Below the pieces are notes generated by a model. That model saw only the letters and a program-made list of their open reading frames with translations, was not told the origin of the DNA and made no database searches. Positions 41,928 to 51,350 of a DNA stretch of 64,000 nucleotides are shown in pieces (the first letter of the stretch is position 1; the number at the start of each line of letters is the position of its first letter). Source of the stretch: JAWKOK01 sp963765875 (GTDB lineage Bacteria; Chloroflexota; Anaerolineae; Caldilineales; Caldilineaceae); NCBI GenBank assembly GCA_963765875.1, contig CAVXYK010000019.1, positions 121,984-185,983 on the forward strand. Direction: 5' to 3'. Position numbers and translations under genes: made by a program.

Positions 41928-44558
41928 GTGTCCTACTCTTCTCCGCTCAGTGAGCTTGGCGCCAACGATATCCTTTTGGCCGGGGGCAAGGGAGCGAATC
42001 TTGGCGAGTTGGCCGCGGGCGGTTTTCCCATCCCCTCGGGTTTCGTCCTGACGACAGACGCTTATGGTGCGTTTGTGGCCGGGCATGGCCTACTGAAAAC
42101 GATCGTCGACCTCGCAACTGCAATCTCTGCCGATGAGCCAGGATCGGCGGCAGATGGCGCCGCGGCGATCAGATCCCTTTTTCTGGACGCAGAGATGCCG
42201 GTGGACGTTCGCTCCGATCTACTTATGGCGTACGAAAATCTGACCAGCGATGACGGAGCCGCCGTTGCCGTACGTTCATCGGCGACGGCAGAAGACCTGC
42301 CTAGGGCCAGCTTCGCAGGCCAACAGGAGAGCTACCTAAACGTAGTGGGGACCGGGGCGCTGCTCGACGCAGTGAAACAGTGCTGGGCCAGTTTGTGGAC
42401 GGCCAGGGCCATGTCATACCGCCTCAAGCAAGGCATCGCTCCGGCTGACGTGAGCCTGGCGGTTGTTGTGCAGCAGATGGTCCCGGCCGATCTGTCGGGC
42501 ATTCTCTTCACCGCCCACCCGACCACGGGCGATCGATCGCAGATGGTGATCAACGCCGGCTACGGGCTGGGTGAAGCGATAGTCAGCGGGATAATCACGC
42601 CGGACACCTATCTGGTTGATAGAGCCGGCGGCGAGATTCTACAGTCGATGATCGGCAGCAAGCAGGCCAAAGTTGTGGCGGCCAAAGGACAAGGTGTCAG
42701 GACGGAGCCGGTTATCGACGCGGAACGCCAAGCGGCTGCGCTTTCGCCCGTTCAAATTCAATCCCTGGTGCAAGTCTGCCAACGGATCGAGGCCCATTTT
42801 GGGACGCCCCAGGATGTTGAATGGGCCTTTGCCGGTGATGATCTGTGGATTCTGCAATCACGCCCCATCACTAATCTGCCGCCCGTGCCCCTGACCGATG
42901 GTCAGTGGAAGCCGCCGCGACCTGGCGGCAAGCTGATTCGACGACAGGTCGTCGAGCACATGCCCGGTCCCCTGTCACCCCTCTTCGACCAACTCTATCT
43001 GCGCGTCGGGCTGGATCGTTCGACGGATCTCTTTCTGAACGAATTCGATTTTGAGTTCGACCTTGATCGCTTTGTCGAGCGCCCGCTCTTTGTGACGGCC
43101 AACGGCTATGCCTATTCGCGGGCCGACTATCGACTTGACCCGGCTACGTTGCTCGATATTTTGCCCGGCATTCTCCAGGCCTACGTCAAAATGTTGCCTT
43201 CATTGATTCGCACGGCCATTCCTCGCTGGCGAGACCGGAAGCTTCCTGCCTATCTGCGCGTCATCGACCAGTGGAAGGCATTGGATACAACCACGGCAGA
43301 CGACGGCCAGCTTTGGTGCGGTATTCAATCATTGGCTGTCGCTGATGCCACCTATTGGTTCGAGGTCTCGATTGTGTTGGGGCTGGCCAAGGTGACCGAC
43401 AATCTACTCAACTGGTACGTGGGCAAGCTGGGCAGGGCGAGCAGGTTGAGTGGTGATACGGTGTTGACCAGCGGCCTCTTTCTGCGCGGATTCCCGTCCA
43501 AGACGCTAGAGGCGCAGGCCGAGCTAGAGACGATTGCGCATCAATTGCGTGGCTCGGCAACGTTGAAGACATTGGTGATGGAGACGCCGCCGTCTTCGCT
43601 ACCGACAGCCTTGGCGGCTGAGCCGGAGGCGGCAGAGGCGCTCCAGGCCATCCAGCGCTATCTTGATCGCTATGGCCATCAGATCTACACGCTGGATTTC
43701 GCCGACCCGACCCTGGTGGAGAATCCGCTTCCCCTATTCGTCGGCCTGCGTGATCTGGTGCAGAAGCCCGGAAACTCGACCCGCCGGCAGAGCAAGATTG
43801 CCCAAGAGCGCGAGCGGCGAGTGAAAAACGTTGCCCAATCTTTGCCGCCTGTGCAGCGCCGGATCTTCGTCACATTGCTGAACTGGGCACAGAAGTATGG
43901 TCCCTATCGCGAGGACGCCCTCTTCTACATCGGCGCGGCCTGGCCCGCCCTGCGGGGCCTGGCCCACGAGTTGGGCCGGCGGCTGGTCGATGATGGCAGC
44001 CTGCAAGAGCCGGACGACATCTACTACCTGCATATGGCCGAAATAGAAGCAGCCCTGGTGGCGCGGGCCGCCGATCAGGACCGGCTTGATTTCAAAACTT
44101 CAGCCCAAGATCGACGGACGCTGCGTGAAGCCCGCAAGCAGCTTCAGCCGCCGCCCAAGATACCGGATGTGCCCTACAAGATCGGCCCCATCTCCATGAC
44201 GATCTTTGAGACCCAAAGGATGAGCGAAGACGACTCAGACGACCTGACCGGCTTTGCCGTCAGCCCCGGCGCCGTGACTGCACCGGCAACCATCATTCGC
44301 TCGCCGGCCGACTTCGAGAAGATGCAACCGGGCACAATTTTGGTCTGTCCCACTACGACGCCGGCCTGGACGCCGCTCTTTTCCCAGGCAGGCGGCCTAG
44401 TTACAGAAATCGGCGGCATCCTGGCCCACGGCTCGATCGTTGCTCGAGAATACGGCATTCCAGCGGTGATGGGGGTGAATGGAGCAACGCGACGGATCAA
44501 GGATGGGCAGATGATTACGGTTGATGGGGATGCGGGCGTGGTTATGTTGATCGAGTAG
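41928..44558 (+). CDS. PEP-utilising enzyme with rifamycin-phosphotransferase-like architecture
   Basis: This 876-residue protein has an N-terminal ATP-grasp domain of the PEP synthase type (about 1-325: LAGGKGANLGELAAGGFPIP, VAVRSSATAEDLPRASFAGQQ, WAFAGDDLWILQSRPI). A long middle domain (about 330-770) has no PEP synthase counterpart, and a C-terminal phosphohistidine domain carries EIGGILAHGSIVAREYGIP with His834. The C-terminal PEP-binding barrel of true PEP synthase is missing. This ATP-domain, middle, His-domain order matches rifamycin phosphotransferase, which transfers the ATP beta-phosphate to the drug. Other members of this architecture are uncharacterised. It starts at a GTG with GGAGA upstream. 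Confidence 0.8.
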   Translation: MSYSSPLSELGANDILLAGGKGANLGELAAGGFPIPSGFVLTTDAYGAFVAGHGLLKTIVDLATAISADEPGSAADGAAAIRSLFLDAEMPVDVRSDLLMAYENLTSDDGAAVAVRSSATAEDLPRASFAGQQESYLNVVGTGALLDAVKQCWASLWTARAMSYRLKQGIAPADVSLAVVVQQMVPADLSGILFTAHPTTGDRSQMVINAGYGLGEAIVSGIITPDTYLVDRAGGEILQSMIGSKQAKVVAAKGQGVRTEPVIDAERQAAALSPVQIQSLVQVCQRIEAHFGTPQDVEWAFAGDDLWILQSRPITNLPPVPLTDGQWKPPRPGGKLIRRQVVEHMPGPLSPLFDQLYLRVGLDRSTDLFLNEFDFEFDLDRFVERPLFVTANGYAYSRADYRLDPATLLDILPGILQAYVKMLPSLIRTAIPRWRDRKLPAYLRVIDQWKALDTTTADDGQLWCGIQSLAVADATYWFEVSIVLGLAKVTDNLLNWYVGKLGRASRLSGDTVLTSGLFLRGFPSKTLEAQAELETIAHQLRGSATLKTLVMETPPSSLPTALAAEPEAAEALQAIQRYLDRYGHQIYTLDFADPTLVENPLPLFVGLRDLVQKPGNSTRRQSKIAQERERRVKNVAQSLPPVQRRIFVTLLNWAQKYGPYREDALFYIGAAWPALRGLAHELGRRLVDDGSLQEPDDIYYLHMAEIEAALVARAADQDRLDFKTSAQDRRTLREARKQLQPPPKIPDVPYKIGPISMTIFETQRMSEDDSDDLTGFAVSPGAVTAPATIIRSPADFEKMQPGTILVCPTTTPAWTPLFSQAGGLVTEIGGILAHGSIVAREYGIPAVMGVNGATRRIKDGQMITVDGDAGVVMLIE

Positions 44559-44637
44559 GATCGTCTGTCCGCCTGTTCTGGCGGCAACGATATGCTCTGT
44601 ACATTTTGTAGAATGGCGGGAAGAGAGAGGGGTAGAG

Positions 44638-44710
<73 letters not shown>

Positions 44711-44803
44711 TTGCCTGTTCCTGCGTCCTTCGGCAGGTTCTTTATACCATAGCGTATGGTTTCGGAGCAAGATTCTCGTTTTGGATCCGACTACGCTCCA
44801 TAC

Positions 44804-44834
44804 TTGTCGGCCCCAATAAGAAGCGTGCTATAAT
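44804..44834 (+). promoter_or_regulatory. Promoter positioned for a leaderless mRNA
   Basis: A perfect TATAAT at 44829-44834 with TTGTCG at 44804-44809 (19-nt spacing) lies so close to the gene at 44841 that the predicted first transcribed base is the A of its ATG. Confidence 0.55.
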
Positions 44835-44840
44835 TGCGAT

Positions 44841-45971
44841 ATGTACCTTGACCGATCGTACCGCCCCAAACGTCGGCGCAGCAAGTGGCGCTTCCTCTGG
44901 GTGCTGGTTGTTCTGGCGGTTGTCGCCATCATCCTCTATGAGCAGCAACCGGTCTGGCTCGTGCCCAGCGACCTGCAGCCGACGCCTGTTCCCACGCGGG
45001 GTGCACTCTCCTATCTGGCCGATGCCCAGAACCACCTCGCTGATGGTGACTATGCAAACGCCATAGAATCATATCGCCAGATGATACGGTTGGAGCCGAA
45101 CGATGCCACGGCCTACACAAAGCTGTCTGAGCTCTATCTGCTTTTGGAAGATCTGGAGCGCTCTCATGAAAATGCACAACAAGCCGTGGCGCTTGAGCCG
45201 GACAACCCGGAGGCATTGACCGCATTGGCCCGCATTCAGGATTGGCGGGCCGAATACGACGATGCGATCAACAATGCGTTGGATGCCCAGGAACTTGATC
45301 CTGAGAACGCAACGACATTGGCCGTGATTGGTGAAATCTATACGGATGTCGGCAACTGGGATGTGGCACAGCAATATCTGGAACAGGCGTTAGAAATTGA
45401 GCCGGACAATGTGTTGGCGCTACGCAATCTTGCCCATCTCTATGAGTGGCAGGGCGAATATGAGACATCGGTCGAACTCTACAAGCGAGCGATTGCGGTA
45501 GCGCCGGATCGATTTGATCTCTACATTGAACTCGGTCGACAATATCGAGTCGGGCTCTTTGAATATGATCTGGCCAACGATGCCTACCGCCAGGCGGTTG
45601 AAGCCTATGAGTCGGCCGTCACGTTGGATGCACTGGGCTTCGGGCTATATAATGTCGGAGATCACTTGCAGGCCGTGCGGGTCCTGAGGGATGCAGTTGA
45701 ACTCGATCCGGATCACGGTCCATCCTTGGTCCATCTGGGCATGGCGCTCTACGCACGTCGCAACTACGAGGATGCTGTCGTTGCGTTGGAAAAAGGCGTT
45801 AACGTTCTCGGCGAAGATGCTCGCATTGAGCATATCTATACGCTTGGGCTCGGACATATCTACAAAGATCCGACCGAGTGCGACAAGGCGAAAAAGTGGC
45901 TGCTCAGGGCCCTCGAAATCGATCCAGAGACCGGACCGGCGATTGAAGGGCTGGCGCTCTGTGCGGATTGA
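44841..45971 (+). CDS. Membrane-anchored TPR protein
   Basis: This 376-residue protein has a short basic N-terminus (RPKRRRSKWR), a membrane helix at about 17-34 and a proline linker, then at least seven tetratricopeptide repeats from about residue 55 to 370 (for example ANAIESYRQMIRLEPNDATA, then related units ending LEPDNPEA, LDPENATT, IEPDNVLA). These would face outward and hold partner proteins. No catalytic motif is seen. There is no ribosome-binding site, and a TATAAT box ends 6 nt before the ATG, so the transcript is probably leaderless. The transporter gene follows 30 nt downstream. Confidence 0.85.
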   Translation: MYLDRSYRPKRRRSKWRFLWVLVVLAVVAIILYEQQPVWLVPSDLQPTPVPTRGALSYLADAQNHLADGDYANAIESYRQMIRLEPNDATAYTKLSELYLLLEDLERSHENAQQAVALEPDNPEALTALARIQDWRAEYDDAINNALDAQELDPENATTLAVIGEIYTDVGNWDVAQQYLEQALEIEPDNVLALRNLAHLYEWQGEYETSVELYKRAIAVAPDRFDLYIELGRQYRVGLFEYDLANDAYRQAVEAYESAVTLDALGFGLYNVGDHLQAVRVLRDAVELDPDHGPSLVHLGMALYARRNYEDAVVALEKGVNVLGEDARIEHIYTLGLGHIYKDPTECDKAKKWLLRALEIDPETGPAIEGLALCAD

Positions 45972-46001
45972 TATAGCAAACGACTGGTTGTCCAAGACAA
46001 A

Positions 46002-47633
46002 ATGAGCCTTCGCAAAGGACGTCTTAAATCCAATTTGCCGCCGACGGCAAAGTTGCCGCCGCAGCAACCAGGCTCTGACGAACACACGACCTCACTTGAA
46101 GCGGAAGAAAAGAGTGCTGAGCCAGTTGAGCCGGTGCGGGTCTCCGGCACGGCACGAAGGACAACAACCAGCAAGCGACGTATCCAGCGACGGTCAACGC
46201 CGCTGGATCTATTGCAGCAACCGCTTCAGGCCGGCGTCCGCAAGGTCTTTGACCTTCGTCGTTTTCTGATCGTGATAGGCTTGACGGTCATCGTCATGCT
46301 CTTGCCGCAGCCGCCGGGACTCAGCGCGCAGGGTCAGGCCGCACTTGCCCTTTTCGTCTTCACCGGCAGCATCCTGGCGCTGGAACCGGCTCCGCTACCC
46401 ATCGCGGCATTGATGGTGCCCATCGCACAGATCGCCCTCGGGATCGACGACGCCCAGGGCGCCTTTGCTCCTTTCGGTCAGCCGGTCGTCTTTTTGATTC
46501 TAGGCAGTCTCTTTCTGGCCGAAGCATTGCGCAAGCACGGGTTGACTCGGCGTCTGGCCCTCTATGCCATTGTCGCAAGCGGCGGTGAATTTCGACGTCT
46601 GCTCTTCGGGATCATGTTCATTACCGGCATGTTGAGCATGTGGGTGTTGAACACGGCGACCGCGGCGGTGCTGATTCCCGTAGCCATCACCATCGCGCAG
46701 CGCGTTCAGGAGCAGGAAGTCGCCAAGCGAGTTCTGGCTCTATTGATTTTGGGCATCGCCTACAGTGCCAGCATCGGGGCCATCGCCACTATCATGGGTA
46801 GCGGTGAGAACGCCATCACTGCAGGGCTGCTGGGCCAGATCAGTGATTTCGGTTTCCTCGACTGGATGATGTACGGCTTGCCGATTGTGGTCGTGCTTCT
46901 GCCCCTGACGTGGTTCTTGCTGCTTCAGGCCATTCGGGTGCCGAAACTGACAATCGACACCGTGCCCGCGATCCGTGAGATTGCCCGGCTCGGCAATCTG
47001 AACATTCCGCAGAAGGAGTTGCTGATCGTGCTGGGCGGCGCGGTCTTCCTCTGGGTTGCGGGCCAAACGCTTGAGACCTGGATGCGTCTGCCGGCCACAT
47101 TGCTCAGCAGCGCTGTCGTGGCGCTCGGTGCAGTGGCGCTGCTCTCCATCGAAGAAGTGATCGACTGGAACGATCTGCGCGGCGTGAACTGGGGCGTCTT
47201 CTTCGTGATCGGCGCGGGGCTGACATTGGGCGACGCACTCAACAAGACGGGCGCCAGCGCATGGTTTGCCGAGATCGTATCACCGATGCTTCTTGGCCTT
47301 CCCTATACTGTTGTCCTGATGATACTGATTGGCGGCGCATTTGTGTTGACTCAGTTCATGAACAATGTGACACTTGGTGCAATCTGGGCGCCCATCCTGA
47401 TTTCGTTGGGCCAGGCAAGCGGTATTGCGCCGCAACGCTTGCTGCTGCCGGCCATTATGTCGCTTGCGCTTGCCTACATGCTCCCCAGCGCCTCAGCCCG
47501 TATGACACTTGTGTCAGTCACTGGCGCAGTTGAACGCAAGGACATGATGAGAGCAGGGTTGATTGCAGGTGTCCCTGCGGCCCTTTTTATTCTGTTCTTT
47601 TTCTCGGCCTTGGCCTATTTCAATCTGATCTAA
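46002..47633 (+). CDS. DASS/SLC13-family anion transporter
   Basis: This is a sodium-coupled anion (dicarboxylate or sulfate-type) transporter of 543 residues. A polar, basic N-terminal tail of about 85 residues precedes 11-12 membrane helices. The two SNT-like substrate/sodium motifs of the family appear as VLNTATAAVLIP and FMNNVTLGAIWAPI, and the GVNWGVFFVIGAGLTLG segment is typical. The long tail is unusual for the family. The preferred anion cannot be told from this sequence. The neighbouring TPR and small Rossmann-type genes are in the same direction. Confidence 0.85.
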   Translation: MSLRKGRLKSNLPPTAKLPPQQPGSDEHTTSLEAEEKSAEPVEPVRVSGTARRTTTSKRRIQRRSTPLDLLQQPLQAGVRKVFDLRRFLIVIGLTVIVMLLPQPPGLSAQGQAALALFVFTGSILALEPAPLPIAALMVPIAQIALGIDDAQGAFAPFGQPVVFLILGSLFLAEALRKHGLTRRLALYAIVASGGEFRRLLFGIMFITGMLSMWVLNTATAAVLIPVAITIAQRVQEQEVAKRVLALLILGIAYSASIGAIATIMGSGENAITAGLLGQISDFGFLDWMMYGLPIVVVLLPLTWFLLLQAIRVPKLTIDTVPAIREIARLGNLNIPQKELLIVLGGAVFLWVAGQTLETWMRLPATLLSSAVVALGAVALLSIEEVIDWNDLRGVNWGVFFVIGAGLTLGDALNKTGASAWFAEIVSPMLLGLPYTVVLMILIGGAFVLTQFMNNVTLGAIWAPILISLGQASGIAPQRLLLPAIMSLALAYMLPSASARMTLVSVTGAVERKDMMRAGLIAGVPAALFILFFFSALAYFNLI

Positions 47634-47657
47634 GTACCAGTTCATGGGAGGACGGCC

Positions 47658-47987
47658 ATGCGTGTATGGATGATCGGTGCAGATCGTGGCGCGATCGAGG
47701 CGTTGTACCAGCTCCATAAAAATGAGGAGATCACGATCATCATCAGCGCTCGCACCGAGCGCCCGATGGCGATGAGCCAGGGCATAATCGACCATGTCGA
47801 CTACGTTGAGTATGTCACGGCCGCCAATATTAACACCCTGGCCCGGCGAATCCGCCCTGACCTGATCCTGATCGACGCCACAGCCGATGAAAAGAGCTAT
47901 GGGCGTCTGAGCGGCGGCATGGTCTTTTCCGAGTCCATGGTCAGTGAGATTGCCGCCGCATGCGATTATCCATGCCTTGTTCTCTGA
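47658..47987 (+). CDS. Small Rossmann-like protein (uncharacterised)
   Basis: This is a 109-residue protein with an alternating strand-helix pattern and a nucleotide-binding-like start, MRVWMIGADRGAIEALYQLH, followed by EITIIISARTERP and a strand LILIDATAD. The pattern resembles a TrkA-N or TOPRIM-like half domain, but no family can be named. GGGAGG lies just before the ATG. It is 24 nt after the transporter gene and 94 nt before the STAND ATPase gene, so it could regulate the transporter or act with the ATPase; neither is shown. Confidence 0.65.
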   Translation: MRVWMIGADRGAIEALYQLHKNEEITIIISARTERPMAMSQGIIDHVDYVEYVTAANINTLARRIRPDLILIDATADEKSYGRLSGGMVFSESMVSEIAAACDYPCLVL

Positions 47988-48081
47988 CAGCGGACGACAC
48001 GCATGGAGAAAGAGGTAGACCGCGCCCATCACTACGGCGCCGCTTCTGAATCCACCCGAATCGATAAGGTACCAGTATTTC

Positions 48082-50265
48082 ATGCGCGACCACATAGAGT
48101 CTGAACTGAGTACGCCCAACAACCTGAGCCTCTACCGGCTGGAGGGGTTCAGTGGCTGCCCCGGTATCTTGACCCAGCTTCATGGATGGTTGACCAGTGG
48201 CGACCTGCCGGCCATGGCCATTTCAGGCGAACAGGGCAACGGCAAGAGCAGCATCGCCACTGCTGCCGCTTGGAACAACATCCATCACTTCAGCGATGGT
48301 ATCATCCGTGTGGGTCCTGCCGGCACCTCGCCCTTTCGCATGTACGACGTCGTGCGCACGTTTGACACGGTGCTCGGGACGACATTGACCCGAGTCAGCG
48401 AAGACCGTTGGGGTATCAGCATTCTCGAGCAGCTTTATCGCCGCAAGCGCCTGCTCATTCTGGACAAACTGGCCGGCGCAACCGAGCGCGATCTGACTGC
48501 ATTGATCGACATCATTGGCCATTTGCACGAGTCGGGTGGCAAGTCACGCGTCCTGCTGATCGACCGCAACTTCAGCCCCGGCATCGCAGGGCTTGTCGAC
48601 AATCAACACCTTCACCTGGAAGGGTTGGTCAAAACTGAGGCCGCCAAGCTGGTTCAGAACCGGGCGCCGCGCTCTCTCGCGCCACTCACACAGGACCAGC
48701 TTGATGAACTATATGCGCTGACTAGTGGACGACCGTTGTTGATACGCCTACTCTTGGGTCTAATGCTCGACTTCTCCTGGGATGATCTGCTTTTCTTGAT
48801 GGAGAGCCTGGTGCAGGCGGACGGCACGGTCCGTGTGCAGGACGTGGTTAAGTTCGCCGTGGAAAACTATGCCATCGCCGAACCACAGGTCGGTCCACTG
48901 CTGAATCGACTCGTCAGTGCATCGGGGGGTGCATCATTGGCGGCTCTGCGCGATCTATTCTGGCATGGCCTTGGTAAGCGCAGCGAACTCGACCTCGTTG
49001 TAGACGAATTGGTCCAACGGGCGTTGATCGAATTGGATCCGTACAACCGGCGTGTTGTCTTACACCCGGTTGTCCGCCGTTATCTGGAACAGAACGCCAT
49101 TCTGTTGGGTGAAGATTGGGATCGTGAGCACGCCAGTTACTATTTGAGCTATGCAAAGCGCTATCAGGAACTACCGCAGCAACGCTGGCCTGAGATCGAC
49201 GTCGAATGGGGCAATATTTACCAGGCTGCGGACTGGTGCACCAATCGAATGCGGCGCATTTGGGAAGGGGAGCCATTTGAATTGCTCTCCAGTCCAGAGC
49301 TGGATCTGGTTCCAATGGAGGTGCCGGAGGTTGCAATTGAATCCCTGGACGATCTTAGGCTGGCACGCGGGTATGCTCTGGCCCTGGCCTACTACGCATT
49401 CTGGCGCCATCCACTCGGTATTCTCTGGTGGTCGTCGGCAGGCGCGTTGGCCAGTCTGGCGCTCAAGGACACCAACGACTACGCATGGCTCCAGGCCAAC
49501 ATCGGACGGCAGCTATTCTTCGTCGGGCGTATCGATGAAGCCATCAAATGGCTTGAACGCGCGCGTGATATCTTCGAGCGCCAGGATGTGCTGTCAGAAT
49601 TGGCCTACGTCTACACGGATCTTGGCACTTCGACCCGTATCCTGGATCAACCTCGTCGTGCCGTAACCTACTTTCTGGCCGCGCTCGACTGTATCGTGCA
49701 GATCGACGATCCTTATTCCCTAACGACTGCCTACATGAATCTGGGCAGCGCGTACTACAGCATGGAAAATTATGAGCGCGCGTTGAATGAACACCGTAAG
49801 GCGCTACGCATTGCCCAAAGACGCAATGATGACCACAGTCTCGCCAGCGCATTCAACAACATGGGTCTTGCGCTTGAAGGAATCGATCGACTCGACGAGG
49901 CGCTTCAGGCCTATAAGAACGCGCTGGCCGTATTCAAACGCGTCGATGACGAGACCGGCATCAGCACCTGCTACAACAACCTCGGCTCGGCTTGCTACGC
50001 TCAAGGCGATTTCGGGCGGGCGCTCAATTGGTATGAACTGGATCTGGCATTGTCGCAGATTCGGGGAAACTGGACAGATATGGCCGCGACGTTACACAAC
50101 CTCGGTCACGTCGCGCTCGAACAGCGAACCTATGACAAGGCGCTTTCCTATTTTGAGCAGAGTAGGGAACTATATGCAGCCTTTGATCTGACCGACTATG
50201 TGAACGAAGAGGGAGAGATGATTTCGTACATACAGTCATTGGACTCAGAATCAAACGGAGATTAG
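48082..50265 (+). CDS. STAND-type NTPase with C-terminal TPR repeats
   Basis: This 727-residue signal-transduction ATPase belongs to the NB-ARC/STAND group. The P-loop is AISGEQGNGKSSIA (residues 46-59). The Walker B segment LLILDKL near 124-130 has Asp128 but lacks the second acidic residue seen in many members. LLIDRNF and a winged-helix-like region (residues 255-350) follow. From about residue 430 to 720 there are at least six TPR units (for example SLTTAYMNLGSAYYSMENYE). No effector domain precedes the ATPase; only 45 residues do. Such proteins act as sensors that assemble on ligand binding. It ends in a 4-nt overlap with a convergent microprotein gene. Confidence 0.8.
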   Translation: MRDHIESELSTPNNLSLYRLEGFSGCPGILTQLHGWLTSGDLPAMAISGEQGNGKSSIATAAAWNNIHHFSDGIIRVGPAGTSPFRMYDVVRTFDTVLGTTLTRVSEDRWGISILEQLYRRKRLLILDKLAGATERDLTALIDIIGHLHESGGKSRVLLIDRNFSPGIAGLVDNQHLHLEGLVKTEAAKLVQNRAPRSLAPLTQDQLDELYALTSGRPLLIRLLLGLMLDFSWDDLLFLMESLVQADGTVRVQDVVKFAVENYAIAEPQVGPLLNRLVSASGGASLAALRDLFWHGLGKRSELDLVVDELVQRALIELDPYNRRVVLHPVVRRYLEQNAILLGEDWDREHASYYLSYAKRYQELPQQRWPEIDVEWGNIYQAADWCTNRMRRIWEGEPFELLSSPELDLVPMEVPEVAIESLDDLRLARGYALALAYYAFWRHPLGILWWSSAGALASLALKDTNDYAWLQANIGRQLFFVGRIDEAIKWLERARDIFERQDVLSELAYVYTDLGTSTRILDQPRRAVTYFLAALDCIVQIDDPYSLTTAYMNLGSAYYSMENYERALNEHRKALRIAQRRNDDHSLASAFNNMGLALEGIDRLDEALQAYKNALAVFKRVDDETGISTCYNNLGSACYAQGDFGRALNWYELDLALSQIRGNWTDMAATLHNLGHVALEQRTYDKALSYFEQSRELYAAFDLTDYVNEEGEMISYIQSLDSESNGD

Positions 50266-50372
50266 CCGCCGGCAACAGCTGCGGCGACCAGGAAAAAGCC
50301 GACTATGCCGATGATGCCGACAATTAACGCCAGTGTAAATATCGAAGAACCGCCACCGCTATGATCCATCAT
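50262..50372 (-). CDS. 36-residue single-helix membrane microprotein
   Basis: This short gene encodes MMDHSGGGSS followed by a 26-residue hydrophobic helix (IFTLALIVGIIGIVGFFLVA, then AAVAGG) and a stop. AGGAG lies 5 nt before the ATG at 50372, giving it a real ribosome-binding site. It is convergent with the STAND ATPase gene, the two stops overlapping by 4 nt. It is too short for most gene finders. Small glycine-rich single-pass proteins of this kind are often stress-related or modulate a membrane partner; nothing here identifies which. Confidence 0.65.
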   Translation of the reverse strand: MMDHSGGGSSIFTLALIVGIIGIVGFFLVAAAVAGG

Positions 50373-50850
50373 GTTGACTCCTAATCAGTGTTTCGCTCCA
50401 AAATACAGACGGCGACGTGTTGAGCGGCGATATGAAAGCGAAACAGATCGAAATTGAACTCTACATATCATGACGTCAGACCTTATCTCAAGATACGGCA
50501 GATTTACCCGCCTACTTGTCCACCATCTAGATCATAGCCCGAATACAAGAAACTTTGCTCTTTCTTTGGATCGTCCACATCTGCCGTACCCCGCTCAATT
50601 GCTCCTGAAAGCTCAATTCACGAGGACTGACCTCACTCTACGCCACTGACCGTTCACCAAACGTTCTAACAATCCGCAAATGCATTGCCGACGTCGTTCA
50701 AACCTTGGTCATGTATGCTTGAGGCATGCACAGTTTTGAACGTTGAACTGAAAGCACGAAGAGCGCAGATCAATATGGAATCAAAGTGGCTACGCAATGG
50801 GCGTAGACGCTAATGCGAATTGGCGGGAATCGTGAAGAAGGAGGTCCGTA
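50373..50850. other. Non-coding region between two small genes
   Basis: Apart from the ribosome-binding site of the microprotein and an AAGGAGG before the gene at 50851, no gene, strong promoter or repeat is evident on either strand. Confidence 0.6.
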
Positions 50851-51144
50851 ATGGTCAGAGTTGATCTCATGGCGACGGACAAGATTACGGCGTGGCGCAT
50901 ACGGGATGCGATGGCAAACCATCCCCTGCTAGGCGGATGCACGGCACAGATCAGCATTGACGCGGGCCATGAACATGTGACCTTGTCCGGCTGGACAAGC
51001 GATCAAGGCCTGTCTGAGATAGCCGGTCGGCTGGCGCAAAATGCAGCCGGACGACGGCTGGTGTCGATCAACATTCGTGTTGGTGTTCAGTGCAGTCGCT
51101 CGAACGAAATGACTGACCAGAGCAGCGTGCCGCAGTTGCGCTAA
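50851..51144 (+). CDS. BON-domain protein
   Basis: This is a 97-residue protein formed by a single BON domain: ITAWRIRDAMANHPLLGGCTAQISID, EHVTLSGWTSDQGLSEIAGRL and a final strand LVSINIRVGV. The Gly in LSGWT and the alpha-beta order fit. BON domains bind membranes or phospholipids, and related proteins appear in osmotic stress. There is no signal peptide. AAGGAGG precedes the ATG. The Hsp20 gene 206 nt downstream in the same direction suggests a stress setting, an inference. Confidence 0.8.
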   Translation: MVRVDLMATDKITAWRIRDAMANHPLLGGCTAQISIDAGHEHVTLSGWTSDQGLSEIAGRLAQNAAGRRLVSINIRVGVQCSRSNEMTDQSSVPQLR

Positions 51145-51350
51145 CGTTTCGCTGACAAAGTGCATACCTGACGATAACGAGGCGCATACGTCCATCAAAT
51201 AGAACAGCGCTATTCTGTTGAATAGATAGACCGAACACCAAGAAGCAGATTCATTTCGACGATACCATCAGTTGTGAAATGAATATCACCGGCAGATCCA
51301 TCATTCGCACTACAGATCGCCGGACCTACCACCTACAAGGAGATCCAAAA

